Part shown: piece after piece, positions 10,484 to 21,960 of the stretch | Numbering within the stretch: position 1 is the first letter of the stretch | How the letters are laid out: each line of letters opens with the position of its first letter | Assembly (NCBI GenBank): GCA_026018925.1 | Contig: JAKSZU010000005.1 | Coordinates: forward strand, 88,284,886 to 88,348,885 | Direction of reading: 5' to 3' | Origin: Tupaia tana | Lineage: Eukaryota; Chordata; Mammalia; Scandentia; Tupaiidae | DNA length: 64,000 nucleotides | The notes under the pieces: model-generated | Told to the model about the DNA's origin: nothing | The model's database searches: none | The model's input: only the letters and a program-made list of their open reading frames with translations | Position numbers and translations under genes: made by a program

Positions 10484-10914
10484 GCTTATCAAGAAGAATG
10501 TACTGTCATCATCGTATCTTCATTGCATTGGTACAAGACTGCGTGAAAAGAATTTCTATTTGAGAACCATGAATCAAATTCAATTGTGAGTGAACTAGAC
10601 TTGAGGAACAGAATTTCAGTCTCCTGAGGATAATCCTAGGAAAAATGCAGGGACTCCTAGGAATTGAGCTTTGGTTCACTCAGGGTTGTTTTGTACTTAT
10701 CACCAGATTTCCAGAAAGAGTTGGTAGATGTCAGGAGGGCGTAAGGTAAGCAAAGTGAGTTTGAAAACTTGTGTGTCTCATGACCTGGTAACATCATTAT
10801 ATAAAGGCAGTCTTAGCAACAGCTATCTAAGCAGCAAGGGATTTGGGAAAAATGAAATACTGTCCTTCAATTATGAGTATATTTTGTGAGTTGTGTAGCT
10901 ATGTCCTTTTATAT
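10484..10914. other. Unassigned DNA
   Basis: No repeat or gene recognised. Confidence 0.4.
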
Positions 10915-11130
10915 TTTTTAAAAGCTTACTTATTTATCCATGAGTGAGAAAAACAGTGAAAAAGAGGGAAAGAGTGCCCTTTACAGAGTCTTGGCACTGC
11001 AATCCACACCCTGGATCACGGGTACACATGTGTCGAACATACGTACAGAAGTCTCCAGACGTACACCAGAAACCACCTTCCCATTTAGTATTGCCTTCCA
11101 GAATGTCAAATTTTAATGCTGTGCCACCAT
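10915..11130 (-). mobile_element. tRNA-derived SINE, family C (old)
   Basis: 'ttacttatttatccatgagtgagaaa', 'gagggaaagagtgccctttacagag', 'ggcactgcaatcc' and 'atgctgtgccacc' follow the order of family C minus copies (compare 24565-24775). Confidence 0.55.
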
Positions 11131-11339
11131 CTGTCCTTTATTTGTATCTTTTTTAAAAAAATATATACCTTTATTACTTTACATAAGATATGTAGCTACA
11201 AAGCTGCTACATTTCCCAGGTATATTGAATCTAAAAGATTCAGGGCACAAAAGGATTAAATCTCTCCTAAGAAAAATTGTTATTTATTGCTGATTTTGGA
11301 AAACATAGTCAAGGTTTCTGATTACAAGACTACTAGTTT

Positions 11340-11598
11340 TCTTGTTTTACTTTTTTGTGTGTTTGTTTTAATTGCCAGAGGGTGCATGTGCTTCCCCAAA
11401 AGAGAGGGAGAAAACACCTTCCAGTGGAGCATGTTCATGCTGCAATCTCTTTCCTCCATTTCTCCATCTCATCAGGATTTGGGACATGCATGCATGTACA
11501 CTTGTCATATTTTTTAAGTCATAGCGACCACGATTCAAATCATGGTCGACCATGTGTTATCTGGCTCACCAGCTTAATCACTGTACTCGGGTCAGTCC
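11340..11598 (-). mobile_element. tRNA-derived SINE, family C
   Basis: 'ttttaattgccagagggtgcatgtgcttcccc', 'ccagtggagcatgttcatgctgcaatc' and 'ctcatcaggatttgggacatgcatgc' are all present. The end 'tcgggtcagtcc' is the complement of the head. The B-box complement sits in an imperfect palindrome at 11525-11548. Overlapping 118- and 76-codon frames are repeat by-products. Confidence 0.72.
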
Positions 11599-11749
11599 AG
11601 CTAGCAGCTTTCTTAACTGTTTCTCTTAGACGTGTGTGTGTAATTGATTTCCTAACTCAAAGTTTGAGCTTTTCTGAAAACTATAAGAATGCATTTCATA
11701 TAACTGAATAGTACTTATATACCTTTTTAAACTTTACTATATACAGATT

Positions 11750-11751
<2 letters not shown>

Positions 11752-11785
<34 letters not shown>

Positions 11786-11833
11786 ACACACCACATACAT
11801 ATAAACATATAAATATATATATATATATATATG
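11752..11833. repeat. (CA)n / (TA)n microsatellites
   Basis: A (CA)n run at about 11753-11790 and a (TA)n run at about 11813-11832, separated by AT-rich sequence. Confidence 0.9.
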
Positions 11834-12218
11834 TATATATTACAATCACTAGTATGGTAGAAATACTGGCATAATACATGCATGCATAAAAATATTTCAA
11901 TGCTCTTCAAGAACTTTTGGATAACCATTATTCCAGGTTCCATGCTTTAAAATATTTAAAAAATTGTCAAGAATTTTTATAATACAATAATAAGTATTAT
12001 TTTGTGACAATATTCTTGATGGCTTATTAATTCTCTTCCTAAACCAATATCTCACAAAATAGTTAATAAAGCAATTTTTATGCAGTAACAAATTAGACTA
12101 ATATAACTCTACATCTGACCTTTAACAATTTGAATTTTTGAATGTGCTGACTGATTTTCTTCCTCTCTAAACAGATGCTAAGGTATTACTTTGCATTTTT
12201 AAGTTATTTCTTAAAATT

Positions 12219-12260
<42 letters not shown>

Positions 12261-12719
12261 CACAATAATATATGCACAAAATGACCTCACGCATTCATGT
12301 ATAAGTATCACTTGGCATATTGCTAAGGTAGCTTCTACTTTTTTACTCAGTTAAAAATTGCCTCTTAGTTAACTAGATAACTCGTTTATGGTTGTCATGT
12401 GAATTAAATTAAACTTGTAGTCCAAGTTCATGCTGAAAATTTGGGGTTTTAAAAAACATAAATAAATTATATGTAATACAGTTTATTTATGGTTCTCATA
12501 TGTAGATGAAGTTATATTTCCCTTGAAGTTAAACCCTAGGAATTTCTAAACTTAATTATCTGGTACTTTATTTTTCTTAAAGTGTTATTATGTTAGTATC
12601 AATAACAAGATTAGATGGTTTGATATCCTGATTTTTACATACAAATATACAGCCTATTACTATGTTTTAGACAGACATTTTCCAAAAACTATAGCACAAT
12701 TTATGTCTCCATTTTTTAA
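11834..12719. other. Unassigned AT-rich DNA with one microsatellite
   Basis: A (CA)n run of about 32 bp at 12221-12252 is followed by TATATATA. Otherwise no feature is recognised. Confidence 0.45.
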
Positions 12720-12963
12720 ATATACATTTTATTTTTTATTGTTGGAGAATACACGTATTTGCCAGAGAGAGAGAAAGCACTTCCCCAATGGGCTGTGACC
12801 ATTTACAATCCTTTTCCCTTCATTTCCCCTTCCTGTTAGGATTTTGGACATGTACACAACATATACCCCATGTGCTTTCCAAGCCTCTGGGGCCAGTATT
12901 AGAACCTGGGTCTGCCACATTGGATCCAGCTCCCTTAATCACTGAATTATCGGGGTGCTCCTC
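12720..12963 (-). mobile_element. tRNA-derived SINE, family C
   Basis: 'gttggagaatacacgtatttgccagag', 'acttccccaatgggctgtgaccatttacaatcc', 'ggattttggacatgtacac' and 'gaacctgggtctgcc' keep the family C order on the minus strand. Confidence 0.65.
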
Positions 12964-13111
12964 CATTTTTTAAGTCATAGTTTGTAATCCAAGCACACCA
13001 ATCTTTAGCATTACTTATTGAAAGTCATGTAATATTTAATTTTGTTTTCCATGATACACAAAACACCAACAAAACATTTCTTAGAATTTCTCTCAAAAGA
13101 CAATAATTTTG

Positions 13112-13370
13112 GGAACCAGCAGTTAGCGTAATGGCTATGTCGCTGGACTCCCACGTAGTCGACCATGGTTCGCGTCTCGGACCCGGTGGCTTACAACTCA
13201 CGCCGGGCGCGTGTGCGTGCGTGCCCAAGATCCCGAGAGGAGAATGGAGGAGAAGGGATTGCAGCGTGACCATTCCCCCTGGGGGGTGATTTCTCACTTT
13301 CTGTCTCTATGTCTCTCTCTGTCTGTCTGGCGAGCCGCACGCGCCCTATAGCAAAAAAACCTCTCCAAAA
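13112..13370 (+). mobile_element. Young tRNA-derived SINE, family A
   Basis: CpG-rich full-length copy: box A-like 'tagcgtaatgg', B-box position 'GGTTCGCGTCTCGG', middle 'gcgtgtgcgtgcgtgccc' and the end 'cgcgccctatagcaaaaaaac'. The 17-bp target duplication aaaagacaataattttg is identical at 13095-13111 and 13371-13387. The intact CpGs indicate recent insertion. Confidence 0.97.
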
Positions 13371-13387
13371 AAAAGACAATAATTTTG

Positions 13388-15540
13388 TTTCTCATGTCTG
13401 GCTTAACCTTCTGTTTTTCATTTTAAAACACAAATTATACAAGGACGACAGGTGTTAGAATAACAACTTGTTCTGATCAAGATAATATATGATTTTCTAG
13501 GCAGCTAATTTATAGAAATATATTACCACACTGTTGTCTTTTAATCTACAAATACTTAAAACCCCTGTGGTTAACACCTTTATATATTTTATAAGTCCCT
13601 GGTAGCTGGTATCCAAAGTCAGTGACTACATTTCCTGGAGATTCATTGCACATACCTATCCTATTCTTACAGAATATTTTTATGTCACCAAATCCCTGTA
13701 CATTTTGTCCAACTTTTGAGAGTTACAATCCTCAATAGCACAGATGTCTTGCCACTATAATAATGTAACTGCATATTATTATTCCCCTGCAAGTTTTGCA
13801 AGCTACTCATTCACAACAGAAGTTGAGACTGGATTTGGAACTGAATGAATATTTGCATCTTTAAGCTTAAGAACTAATACCAAAAGAGTAGGGAAGTTAT
13901 AGCTCACACACTTAGCAGAAAATTCCCTAAGATTTTTCCATACTGTCCTTATTGGAAACATCCTGGTTGAGACTCTAAGTAAGAGTATGATAAAAACTAA
14001 TGGGCAATGCTTGTCCAAATGCAACAGGTAACATCTCTGACTAAGCACAGCACTGGTAAGGAGATGGGACTAGGTAAATACAATAATATGCAATTTCAGC
14101 CAGGGGTATATGTGAGGTGGATATCTACTCGAGACAGAATATGAGACTGATAAATAAAAGATTCCCACACTCCTAGAAAAAGATTGTATAGATTAAAACA
14201 TTCCCATTTTGTTATGGAAAGATTATTTACATAAAGTCACAGTTTTAGATGGGAACAGGAGCCTTCAAGAGGGAATCAAAGACAATACTATCAGGACCAA
14301 GCCATTGGAGCTTTGGACCAGGGAGAAATGTGAGCACATGTAGATCATCCAATATTGTTTTTATTCACAGCAAGCTTAGTTTCCAGACAAGCACTTGACT
14401 ACTGACATATTTATTGTATCCCAGCCAGGATTCCCACAGGTCCTGGAGCTACAAGCTACAGTCATTATGGAACAATTATGAGGACCTTGGAAAACTGGCA
14501 TACGATTAATAAGGCATATCCTGGCAGGAATTCTGAGTAACTCTAGTCATAATACACTCAAGAATGAACTTTATGGATTTCATAGGATTTGACCATACCG
14601 ACCCTAATAAAATGCACAATGAATCTGACAAATGTGTTGTATCTTTACTGATAACTGATAGAGGTATATTTCAATAATCAGACATCAACATTATACATGT
14701 GATACATGGGTGATTCCTGCTCCTTCCTCAAAAATGGCTATACTTTCTTGGCCTGAAATTATTTAGGTCATGTTTAATTTAAAGACTCTATTGAGATCTA
14801 ACATAATTTTTAAAGGTCCCTTGTAAAATTTACTAATTTCATGTCACATTTTGTTAATAATGACATAGATACACAAAATCAGGAAGATGGCAAAGGCAGA
14901 GAGGCCTGAGCCATCCTGCATGACTCCCAGGATCAGACTTGATTGACCTGGTCTCTGAGCAGAGCAAGAGATGAGGTCTCTAAGTGAGATTGACTCCTCA
15001 TAGGGTAACAATTGGAACTTTAACTTAAATTTTGCTTTAAACATTCTAGACAGCTAAATACAGTCAGCTAAATATAGTCAGATAATAACGTTCTAGCGAG
15101 ACCTCCAATCTTGTATTTTATTTTAAATAACTCCTTAAATTCATGGTTCTTCATTCATTCGTGTATGTAACATTTTTCTCCAAGGACAACATGCTATTTT
15201 TATCTGGACACATTTCGGCAGTATACACCTTCCTGAGTGAAAGGCAGGAAAACAAATCCGTTCTTCTAATTCAGTCATAGAATACTTGACTATTACTCTT
15301 ACGAAGACCTTAGGAATTAACTTGTCCTTTGTTCACACAATGTATTCATCTCAGAATCCAAAACACACTTGAGTTCAAAAATAAAAAAAAAAAAAAATGA
15401 ATTAGAACATTCTTCACTGATTAAAATCTATCAGGCTCATTTCATCGTATTGCAATTTCACCAAAAAAAAAAAAAAAAAATGAGGTCTACCCAAAGAAAC
15501 ATTATTTTTGTCATCTAAAAGCTTTGAAGAATTTAAGGTT
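13388..15540. other. Long stretch without recognisable repeat or gene
   Basis: About 2 kb with no clear family. The portion 14200-14640 has a more complex composition and could hold an old DNA transposon or LTR that I cannot name. Poly(A) runs lie at about 15381-15398 and 15462-15480. A frame of 81 codons at 13803-14048 (minus) has no motif. Confidence 0.4.
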
Positions 15541-16157
15541 AGTTCTGGAAGAAAATTAAAGCAAAACAGCACAGCAATTTTTATTCAGAGAGTGCACGAT
15601 ACCTTGTGTTTGCTGTGACTCTTCTGGCCGGTGGAGAGTCACCTGAAGCGCAGAATAACTACTCAAGACAGAGAGATCTAAGTCAAAAGGGAGAGGGAGA
15701 GGCCATCGCAGATATGCTCCCGCTACATCTCTGTCATCCTCCATTTTTATTTGGGCAAAGGAGGAAGGAAATTTATTTTTTAAGAAAGGTGCATTTTAGA
15801 GAATTAGAAAAATAAGGGGCTTCCAGAAGATGTTGGTTACAGTATTGACTGGGGGAAAAGACTTAAATAAGTCAAAGATTTTCTTACGTCTTAAAGCCAG
15901 AGGCTGGAAAGAATACCTTGGAATTCAGAAAAATACATTTATCATATCGCACACCTTTCTAATGGCCACCAGCTGTTTGCAAGGAGGAAGGCCACATTCC
16001 CTGGACATGCATTCACTCTTTAATTCAGAGTCCATAATCCATGGCGTTCTAGAAACATGCCATTTCTGTTGTTCTCTAATATTTTCTGGAGAGATATTTA
16101 ATGTCAAGTAAGAAGAAATGATCAAAAGCTACATTTATGTGATGGGAAATGTCATGG
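15541..16157. other. Unassigned block next to the ERV LTR
   Basis: Less AT-rich than its surroundings. On the minus strand two AATAAA motifs occur, at about 15575 and 15750. The block may be an older LTR or other repeat, but no family was recognised. A 93-codon frame at 15830-16111 shows no domain. Confidence 0.3.
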
Positions 16158-16666
16158 TGGTGTGGCACGAGATCGTCAAGGATTGAGACCACTCAAATCA
16201 AGAATTAAGGAGCTTTTATTCCTGGCCAGGGACCGACACCTCACACCACTTGCAGGCAGTGTCAAGGTGACAGCCCAGTCTTGCAGTTTCACAGAGCATT
16301 TAAGCACAATTCCAAAACTGAATTTCCAGCTTTTTGGGGAGGGGTCTATACACCGCTAGGTAGAGACTTTCCAGGCAGAAGGGAAAGGAGGAAGGGCTCC
16401 AGGTAGCGGTCATAGGTGTGACACCCACAGGGGGAATTTAGATGGGAATTTGGTAGGAGAAGAAAAGGCTGCAAGAATTTCTGGGATGGCAGCTGCTGGG
16501 GTTGTGAAACTGCAAGGTTACAAGGGGGCCATAATTTGCAGGTTTGCCAGCGACAAGCTGGCACGTTCTTGCATGCGTTTTACAGAAGCAGAATGGCTGT
16601 TATTCTCTTAGCCTAGCAGATTCCATTTTATGATTTGCTGTGTTATTTTTCCTATGGCCTGCTACA
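16158..16666 (-). mobile_element. Solo ERV LTR (class I-like)
   Basis: On the minus strand the element begins TGTAGCAGGCC and ends GTGCCACACCA, the TG...CA ends of a retroviral LTR. A 4-bp duplication ATGG flanks it at 16154-16157 and 16667-16670. An AATAAA poly(A) signal (complement TTTATT at 16215-16220) lies about 60 bp before the 3' end, and the U3-like part is C-rich. No gag, pol or env sequence is next to it, so it appears to be a solo LTR. It is 509 bp long, in the class I LTR range. Confidence 0.82.
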
Positions 16667-16900
16667 ATGGAAGAAAATAAGAACCAAGAAATAGGCAAAA
16701 AAGTGAAGCAAAAACTACCTACTAGGTTCCAGAATATTTTAAACAGAAAATATTTAATCTTCTACTTCATCATGAAGCTACAATGTCTCCATGTAAAATG
16801 GCCATATATGCCATATTAAAATAGGATTATGTATTTAATCCTTAATAAAGGGTAGTTAATGACTTTTTATCTGAAGGTTTCTTATTAAAACTTGTTGATA

Positions 16901-17165
16901 GGGTACACAGCAGATGGCATAATAGTTATGTTGCTGGACACCTATGTAGTTGACTGTAATTCGAGTCCGGGACCTGGTGACTTAAATCTCATGCTGGGTT
17001 TGTATGTGTACGTGCCCAAGATCCCAAGAGGAGAATGGAGGAGAAGGGATTGTGGCATGGCCATCGCTCCTGAGAGGTTAGTTCTCACTTTCTGTCTCTC
17101 TGTTTCTCTCTTCCCCTGGAGTGTGTGCATGCACCCTATACGAAAGATATCTTTTAAAAAGAAAC
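16901..17165 (+). mobile_element. tRNA-derived SINE, family A
   Basis: Head 'gggtacacagcagatggc', B-box-like 'ATTCGAGTCCGGG', 'gtgtacgtgcccaagatccc', 'gaggagaagggattg', pyrimidine run and 'cacCCTATAcgaaagat'. It is moderately diverged. No clean TSD was read. Confidence 0.9.
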
Positions 17166-17384
17166 AAAAAACTGTTGCTAGAAATTAAAATTTAAGTTGT
17201 CAAACATACTGGGCATAATAACTTAGTTCATTTGTTATGTGTGGTTATGTGTATGTGAAAGTATATTATATACATGTATTAGTAAAAGCTTTAATAATAG
17301 CTTTATGAGATAGCTCGTTTTCTTAAAAATTACACAATTATGTAATAAAATTTAAGTTTTAGTATATTAATAGATTTGTCTAAC

Positions 17385-18430
17385 CAGTAACATAATTTAA
17401 TTTTAGAAAAAGTTCATCAATCCTTAAAATTCCTTGTACTGTGAAGAGTTACTCCCTATTTCTCTCTTCTCCAGTTCTTGACAAACGCTAGTCTAGGTTT
17501 TATCTCTATGAATTTGCCTATTCTAAACATTTCACATAAATGGAATCAGACAATGTGTGGTCTTTTGAAACTGGGTGTTTTCATTTAGCATAATGCTTTT
17601 GAGATTCATCTATGTTGTGGAATATATTAGAACTTCTGATCCCATGGCCTAGTGTTTAAGGGAGCAAGATTGTACGTGGTCAACCATGGTTTGAATTCTG
17701 GACCTGGAATCTAGAAAAACACTCTGGACATGAATGTGCACATGCCCCACATCCAACAGGATGGAGAAATAAAGAAGGGATTGTGGCATGACCATGCTTC
17801 ACTGGAGAGTTCTCCTTCCCTTCTCTTTTTCTCTTTTTCTTGAGAGCAGATGAGCTCCCTACATTTGTCTGATGGATAAAAATATTAGGCATATTTATAT
17901 GTAATTATTGGCCATTTATACATTTTCACTGGAGAAAGATATATTCAGATTCTTTGCACATTAATTGTTTGCTCAAGTTGTTGTTGAATCATAAGAGTTC
18001 TTTATATGTTCCAGATACAAGACCTCTGCCAATTTTATTATTTGCAAATATTTTCTCCCATTGTGTGGTCTAATGTTTCACTTTCTTGATAATGTCCTTT
18101 AAGACAAAAGTTGTAAAAATTGATAACGTATGATTTTTTTCTTTTGTCCCTTGTGCTTTTGTTTCACATCTACAACACTCATTTGTAATGTAGAGTCATG
18201 TTTTATTCTCAGTTGCATCTCTTATACACAATCCTATGAACCATTTTCAGTTAATTTTTGTGTATGGTGTGAGGAAAGGGTCTAGCTTCTTTCTTTTGCA
18301 TGTCAATATCCATTTGTTCCAATATTATTTGTATCAGTATTTTAAAAGTTCCACTTCCATTGAATTGTTTTGCTACCTTCTCTATAATAAAGTGTTTGCC
18401 TCATCGTTGTCTATGGACACTAAGGGATAG
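17385..18430 (-). mobile_element. L1 (LINE-1) 3' part, old M-type
   Basis: The plus strand reads as the complement of a mammalian L1 3' region. In order it has 'atttgcctattctaaacatttcac', 'aatggaatcagacaatgtgtgg', 'agcataatgcttttgagattcatc', 'aagagttctttatatgttccag', 'tttgcaaatattttctcccattgtgtgg' and 'ttttcagttaatttttgtgtatggtg'. A SINE at 17638-17878 interrupts it. It continues beyond an inserted LTR at 19305. Confidence 0.85.
17638..17878 (+). mobile_element. tRNA-derived SINE inside L1
   Basis: Head 'cccatggcctagtgtttaagg', 'ggtttgaattctggacctgg', 'gaatgtgcacatgcccc', 'aagaagggattgtggcatg' and a pyrimidine run. It splits the L1 3' sequence, so it is younger than the L1. It is diverged and C-like. 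Confidence 0.72.
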
Positions 18431-19075
18431 CTTTAAATTTGGGGGGCTGGCCTATATCAGAAAAAATTTAAATGTGATTAGAAGGTTGATGCTTTGAACC
18501 ACATGATAACCAGTTAATCTCCCTGGAGGATAGGAGTATTGGAGACTGAGCTTAATCATGTGGTCAATGATTCTATCAATCATATCCGTATTAAGAAATC
18601 TCAATAAAAACCCAAGATGCTAGATCTAGGAATAGCTTCACTGACTGGCAATGTCTTACGTATTATACATAAATTTGCTGGAAAGGTGATGTGTCTTGAC
18701 TCCATGGGAAAAGAGCACCAAAAGCTCTTTTGGTCTTTGAAGCCTTCTCAGACTTAGTCATATGTGCCTCTCCATTCAAGTATTGCTATTTTTATTGTTT
18801 TGTTATAATAAAATTGTAACATAAAATATAGCATTTTTATGACTGTTCTGAATTACTCTAGCAAGTTATTTAACTTGAGATGGTAAAAATAACCCAAAAT
18901 TTAAAGCCAAATAGAAGTGAAGATGACTATAAATGCCTGAGTTTGCAGCTATTGTCTGAAGTGAAGATACTTTGTACAAGACTGCGCCTACGCTGTGAGC
19001 TTAGTCTAGCTGTAGAAAATGAGTATCAGAAGTCATTGCACATCCATGTCAAAAATTAAATACCCATACAGATGA
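18431..19075 (+). mobile_element. ERV LTR inserted in L1
   Basis: 'ccagttaatctccctggagg', 'catgtggtcaatgattctatcaatcat', 'aagaaatctcaataaaaaccc' and 'gcctctccattcaagtattgc' lead to a poly(A) region 'gttataataaaattgtaac'. 'ttgtctgaagtgaagatactttgtacaagactg' follows. The order matches a common mammalian ERV/MaLR-class LTR that I recall but cannot name with certainty. It separates L1 segments that are contiguous in a normal element. Confidence 0.55.
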
Positions 19076-19136
19076 CTATTGATTTTTAAACCTTCACTAA
19101 TATTGCATAAATCTTTGTGTTAATATAACCACACAA

Positions 19137-19300
19137 GGGCCCACAGGTGGCATGGTGGTTAAGGCATACTGGATTCCCATTGGCCAACTACAATTTGAGT
19201 CCCAGACCTGGCAACTTGCTTTTTCAATTTCCCTTTTTTTCTCTGTATCAATTTAAAAAATAATAATGTTGATTAAAAAAATAAATAATTCTTTAAAAAT
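19137..19300 (+). mobile_element. tRNA-derived SINE, family B
   Basis: Head 'gggcccacaggtggcatgg', 'gccaactacaatttgagtccc', 'ggcaacttgctttttcaatttccc' and an AAATAAAT tail. It sits at the LTR/L1 boundary. Confidence 0.82.
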
Positions 19301-19304
19301 ATAT

Positions 19305-20300
19305 AATATAATCATATTCTTAGTCATATGACAGTATGATGGTATCTTGATTATTATACCTCTTTACTAAGTTTTGAAATAGAAAAGTGTGAGTCATCCA
19401 ATTTGGGCTTTTTTTGTTTGCAATAAAGCATTGTTATTCTGGGCCCTAAGGATTTCCATATAGATTTGAAGTTGGTTTTTGCAATCTCTGCAAAAAGTCA
19501 CCTGGGATTCGATGGAGATTGCATTGAATCCATGGATCAATTTGGAATAAACTGCAAACTTCACAAAATTAAGTCTCCTGATCCAAGAACTTGGGATGTG
19601 TTTTCACTTATTTACATCTTCACTTTTCTTCAACAACATATTATGTTTTCAGTGAACAAGACTTGTGGGGATTTTTGTTGGTTTTTAGTTAAATTTATTT
19701 TATATATTTTATTCTTTTAAAAATGAGTATAAATAAAATGTTTGGTTTAATTTTATTTTCAGAATGTTTATTTATAGTGTATAAAATAAAATATTTTACA
19801 AATTGTTAGACCATCTGGGCCTGGGAATTTTTTTTAGAAAGGCTTAAAATCTCTAATTCAATCCTTCTTTTATTGGTATATTTAGATTTGTTTATTCTTA
19901 AGTCAGTTTTGTAGTTTATGCTTTTAAAAACATTTTAATTTAATTAACATTGCATAATGTTTTCGGCATAGAGATGTTTGTGATAATCTCTTACAATGTT
20001 TTTTTTATATCTTTTAAAGTATTACACCTTAATTCATTCATTGTTTTATTATGTCTTATGTTTTGTTGTTGTTGTTGTTTGTTTGGTTGGTTTTTTTTTT
20101 TGGTTGGTCTAACAAGAGGTTTGCTATTGTTGATTTTTTCAAAGAACTCACTTTTGGTTTTGTTGATTTTCACATTGTTTTGTATAAATTATTTCGTGTG
20201 TTTTCATTTATTATTATTATTATTATTATCATTTTGTTTGTGTTTGCTTTTGACTTAGTTTTTTTTTTATTTAATGACTAGGGTGGAAGGTAAAATCACT
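19305..20300 (-). mobile_element. L1 ORF2 segments with the RT core deleted
   Basis: The minus-strand translation at about 19480-19620 gives 'HIPSSWIRRLNF' and 'KLIHGFNAIS', matching the conserved L1 ORF2 C-terminal motifs 'IPCSWIGRLN' and 'KLIYRFNAIP'. At 19810-20190 the complement contains the region before and at the start of reverse transcriptase ('ccatctgggcctggg', 'ttttttcaaagaactcacttttgg'). These parts lie about 200 bp apart here, but over 1 kb apart in an intact ORF2. The catalytic RT core therefore looks deleted. Stops abound and the element is dead. Confidence 0.82.
20207..20232. repeat. (TTA)n microsatellite
   Basis: A run of TTA repeats inside the L1 ORF2 remnant. Confidence 0.85.
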
Positions 20301-20311
20301 CATTTGAGACT

Positions 20312-20483
20312 TTTTTAAGAATTATTTTATTTACTATAATTTTCTATAGGGGCCATTTATTCATGAGAGAAAGTGAGGAAGTGAACGTGAGAAAGTAAAA
20401 GTAAAGCATCATATCTAGGACTGAACCATGGTCAGCCATGTGGGATCCAGCTTCTTTAGAATATTCTACAGAGCTGATCCTAC
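20312..20483 (-). mobile_element. Truncated SINE, family C/B-like
   Basis: 'tcatgagagaaagtgaggaagtg' and 'ggactgaaccatggtcagccatgtgggatccagcttc', ending 'gagctgatcc', mark a minus-strand SINE head. The middle is short. Confidence 0.65.
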
Positions 20484-20499
20484 TATACCTTTATTTCTT

Positions 20500-20705
20500 T
20501 AATCATAATTTTTTTTCCAATTTTTATTTTTGATAATGATTTCACCATACCATTATCTTTCTGTACAGCCACCTTCTTAGCTAGAATTACAGGTATGTGC
20601 GACTGTGCCTAGTCTGTTTAGCTTGGTCTGGGAACTGATTCTGGTTCTTCCATACAGCCCCAACCTTAAGCAGCAACACGCTATCATTTGTGCCTGAGTT
20701 CTATT
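20500..20705 (-). mobile_element. Possible composite SINE, 7SL/Alu-like plus tRNA-like
   Basis: On the minus strand 'ACTAGGCACAGTCGCAC' and 'ATACCTGTAATTCTAGCTAAG' resemble the start of an Alu/7SL-derived SINE ('GGCACAGTGGCTCA', 'CCTGTAATCC'), followed by 'GGTGAAATC'. Upstream lies 'GGAAGAACCAGAATCAGTTCCC', corresponding to the tRNA-like head of the copy at 3175-3385. Confidence 0.5.
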
Positions 20706-20812
20706 AGTATTTCCAAGAGAGATGTTTGCTAACAATCGTTTATTTTTTGTTACTTTTGTTTTTATTTGTCTAGTAATGTCAATTTCCTCCTCACTTCTGA
20801 AAAGTAATTTCA

Positions 20813-21083
20813 GGGCCAGCAAATGGTATAGTGGTTACATCATTGAACACTCACATGACTGACTATAGTTTGAGTCCCAGACCTGGAGTCTTGAAACACA
20901 CACCAGGCACATGTGCGTGCATGCCCAAGATCCTGGGAGAAGAGTGAAAGAGAAGGAATTGCAGTGTGACCATCTCCCTGGGGGTGTGATTTCTCCATTT
21001 CCCTCGTGCCATTTCTGTCTCTCTTTTTCTCCAATGACTGCTCGTGCCCTAAGGTAAAAGCTTCTAAATAAATAAATAAATAA
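20813..21083 (+). mobile_element. tRNA-derived SINE, family A
   Basis: Head 'gggccagcaaatggtatagtgg', 'ggcacatgtgcgtgcatgcccaagatcc', 'cctgggggtgtgatttctcc', 'cgtgccctaaggtaaaagc' and an (AATA)n tail at about 21063-21083. Confidence 0.9.
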
Positions 21084-21285
21084 ATTTATAATTTTTCTGG
21101 GTATATAATTCTTGTTTAATAGTTCTTCTACTCCTTAAAACTTAGAATATGTCATCTGACCACCATTTACTCTCTAAGGTTTCTGATAAGTTAGTTGTTA
21201 ATCTTATTGAACACCAATTGTAAGTAATAAATGACTTTTTCTTATTCCTTTAAAAGGATTCTCTTTGCTTTTAACAATTTGACTA

Positions 21286-21500
21286 GAGGAATCAGCAGAT
21301 GGTGTAATGGTTACATTGCTAGACTCCCACAGTTCAAATCCCGAACCCAGAGGTTCAAAAACTCATGCTAGGCATTGTGCCCAAAACTCCGAGAGGCGAA
21401 TGGAAGCAAAGGGATTGCAGCGTGGCCATTCCCACTGGGGGACAATTTCTCGCTATCTCTCGGGCAAGCACACATACCTATAGCAAAAATCTCTCTCTCT
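21286..21500 (+). mobile_element. tRNA-derived SINE, family A, shortened
   Basis: 'gaatcagcagatggtgtaatgg', 'agttcaaatcccgaaccc', 'aactccgagaggcgaatggaag' and 'cacacatacctatagcaaaaat'. The body has small deletions around the GT-rich middle. It lies inside L1 sequence. Confidence 0.88.
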
Positions 21501-21960
21501 GTCTGTCTCTCTCTCTAAATTTTTTTTTTTTTTTGACAGGACTGTGTTTTGGTAAGGTTATCTTTGACTTTATCCTATCTGTTGTACGTTGAGACTCATG
21601 AATATTTTTTAATCAAATTTGCAGATATTTTTGGTCGTTATTACTCAAAATAAGTTTTTTTCTGTTCTTGTCTTATCCTACTATCTTGCTGGGAATCCAA
21701 TATACATATGTTGATTTTTCTCATTTTTCTTCATTTTTTTTTAATTTTCCAATACTCCAACTGGCTAATCCTAATCAATTTGTCTTTATGTATTCTGATT
21801 CTTTCTTCTGCACAGTTTATATTGTGCCACTATGTTGAATAACAATACATTTTTATTTGTCATTATATTTTTTGGCTTCAAAATTTTATTTTCTTTTACC
21901 ATTTTCTATCTGTTTTACTTTGTACTTAGTGAGATATTATTTTCATTCCATCCATACTTC

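Noticed and set aside
11525-11548. Imperfect palindrome CGACCACGATT...AATCATGGTCG
   Set aside because: It falls on the B-box complement of a SINE, and partial symmetry there is a property of the repeat.
19950-20281. Hydrophobic open frames (76-102 codons) suggesting membrane proteins
   Set aside because: They read T-rich complement of the L1 ORF2 remnant. The apparent hydrophobicity comes from poly(T)-type codons.
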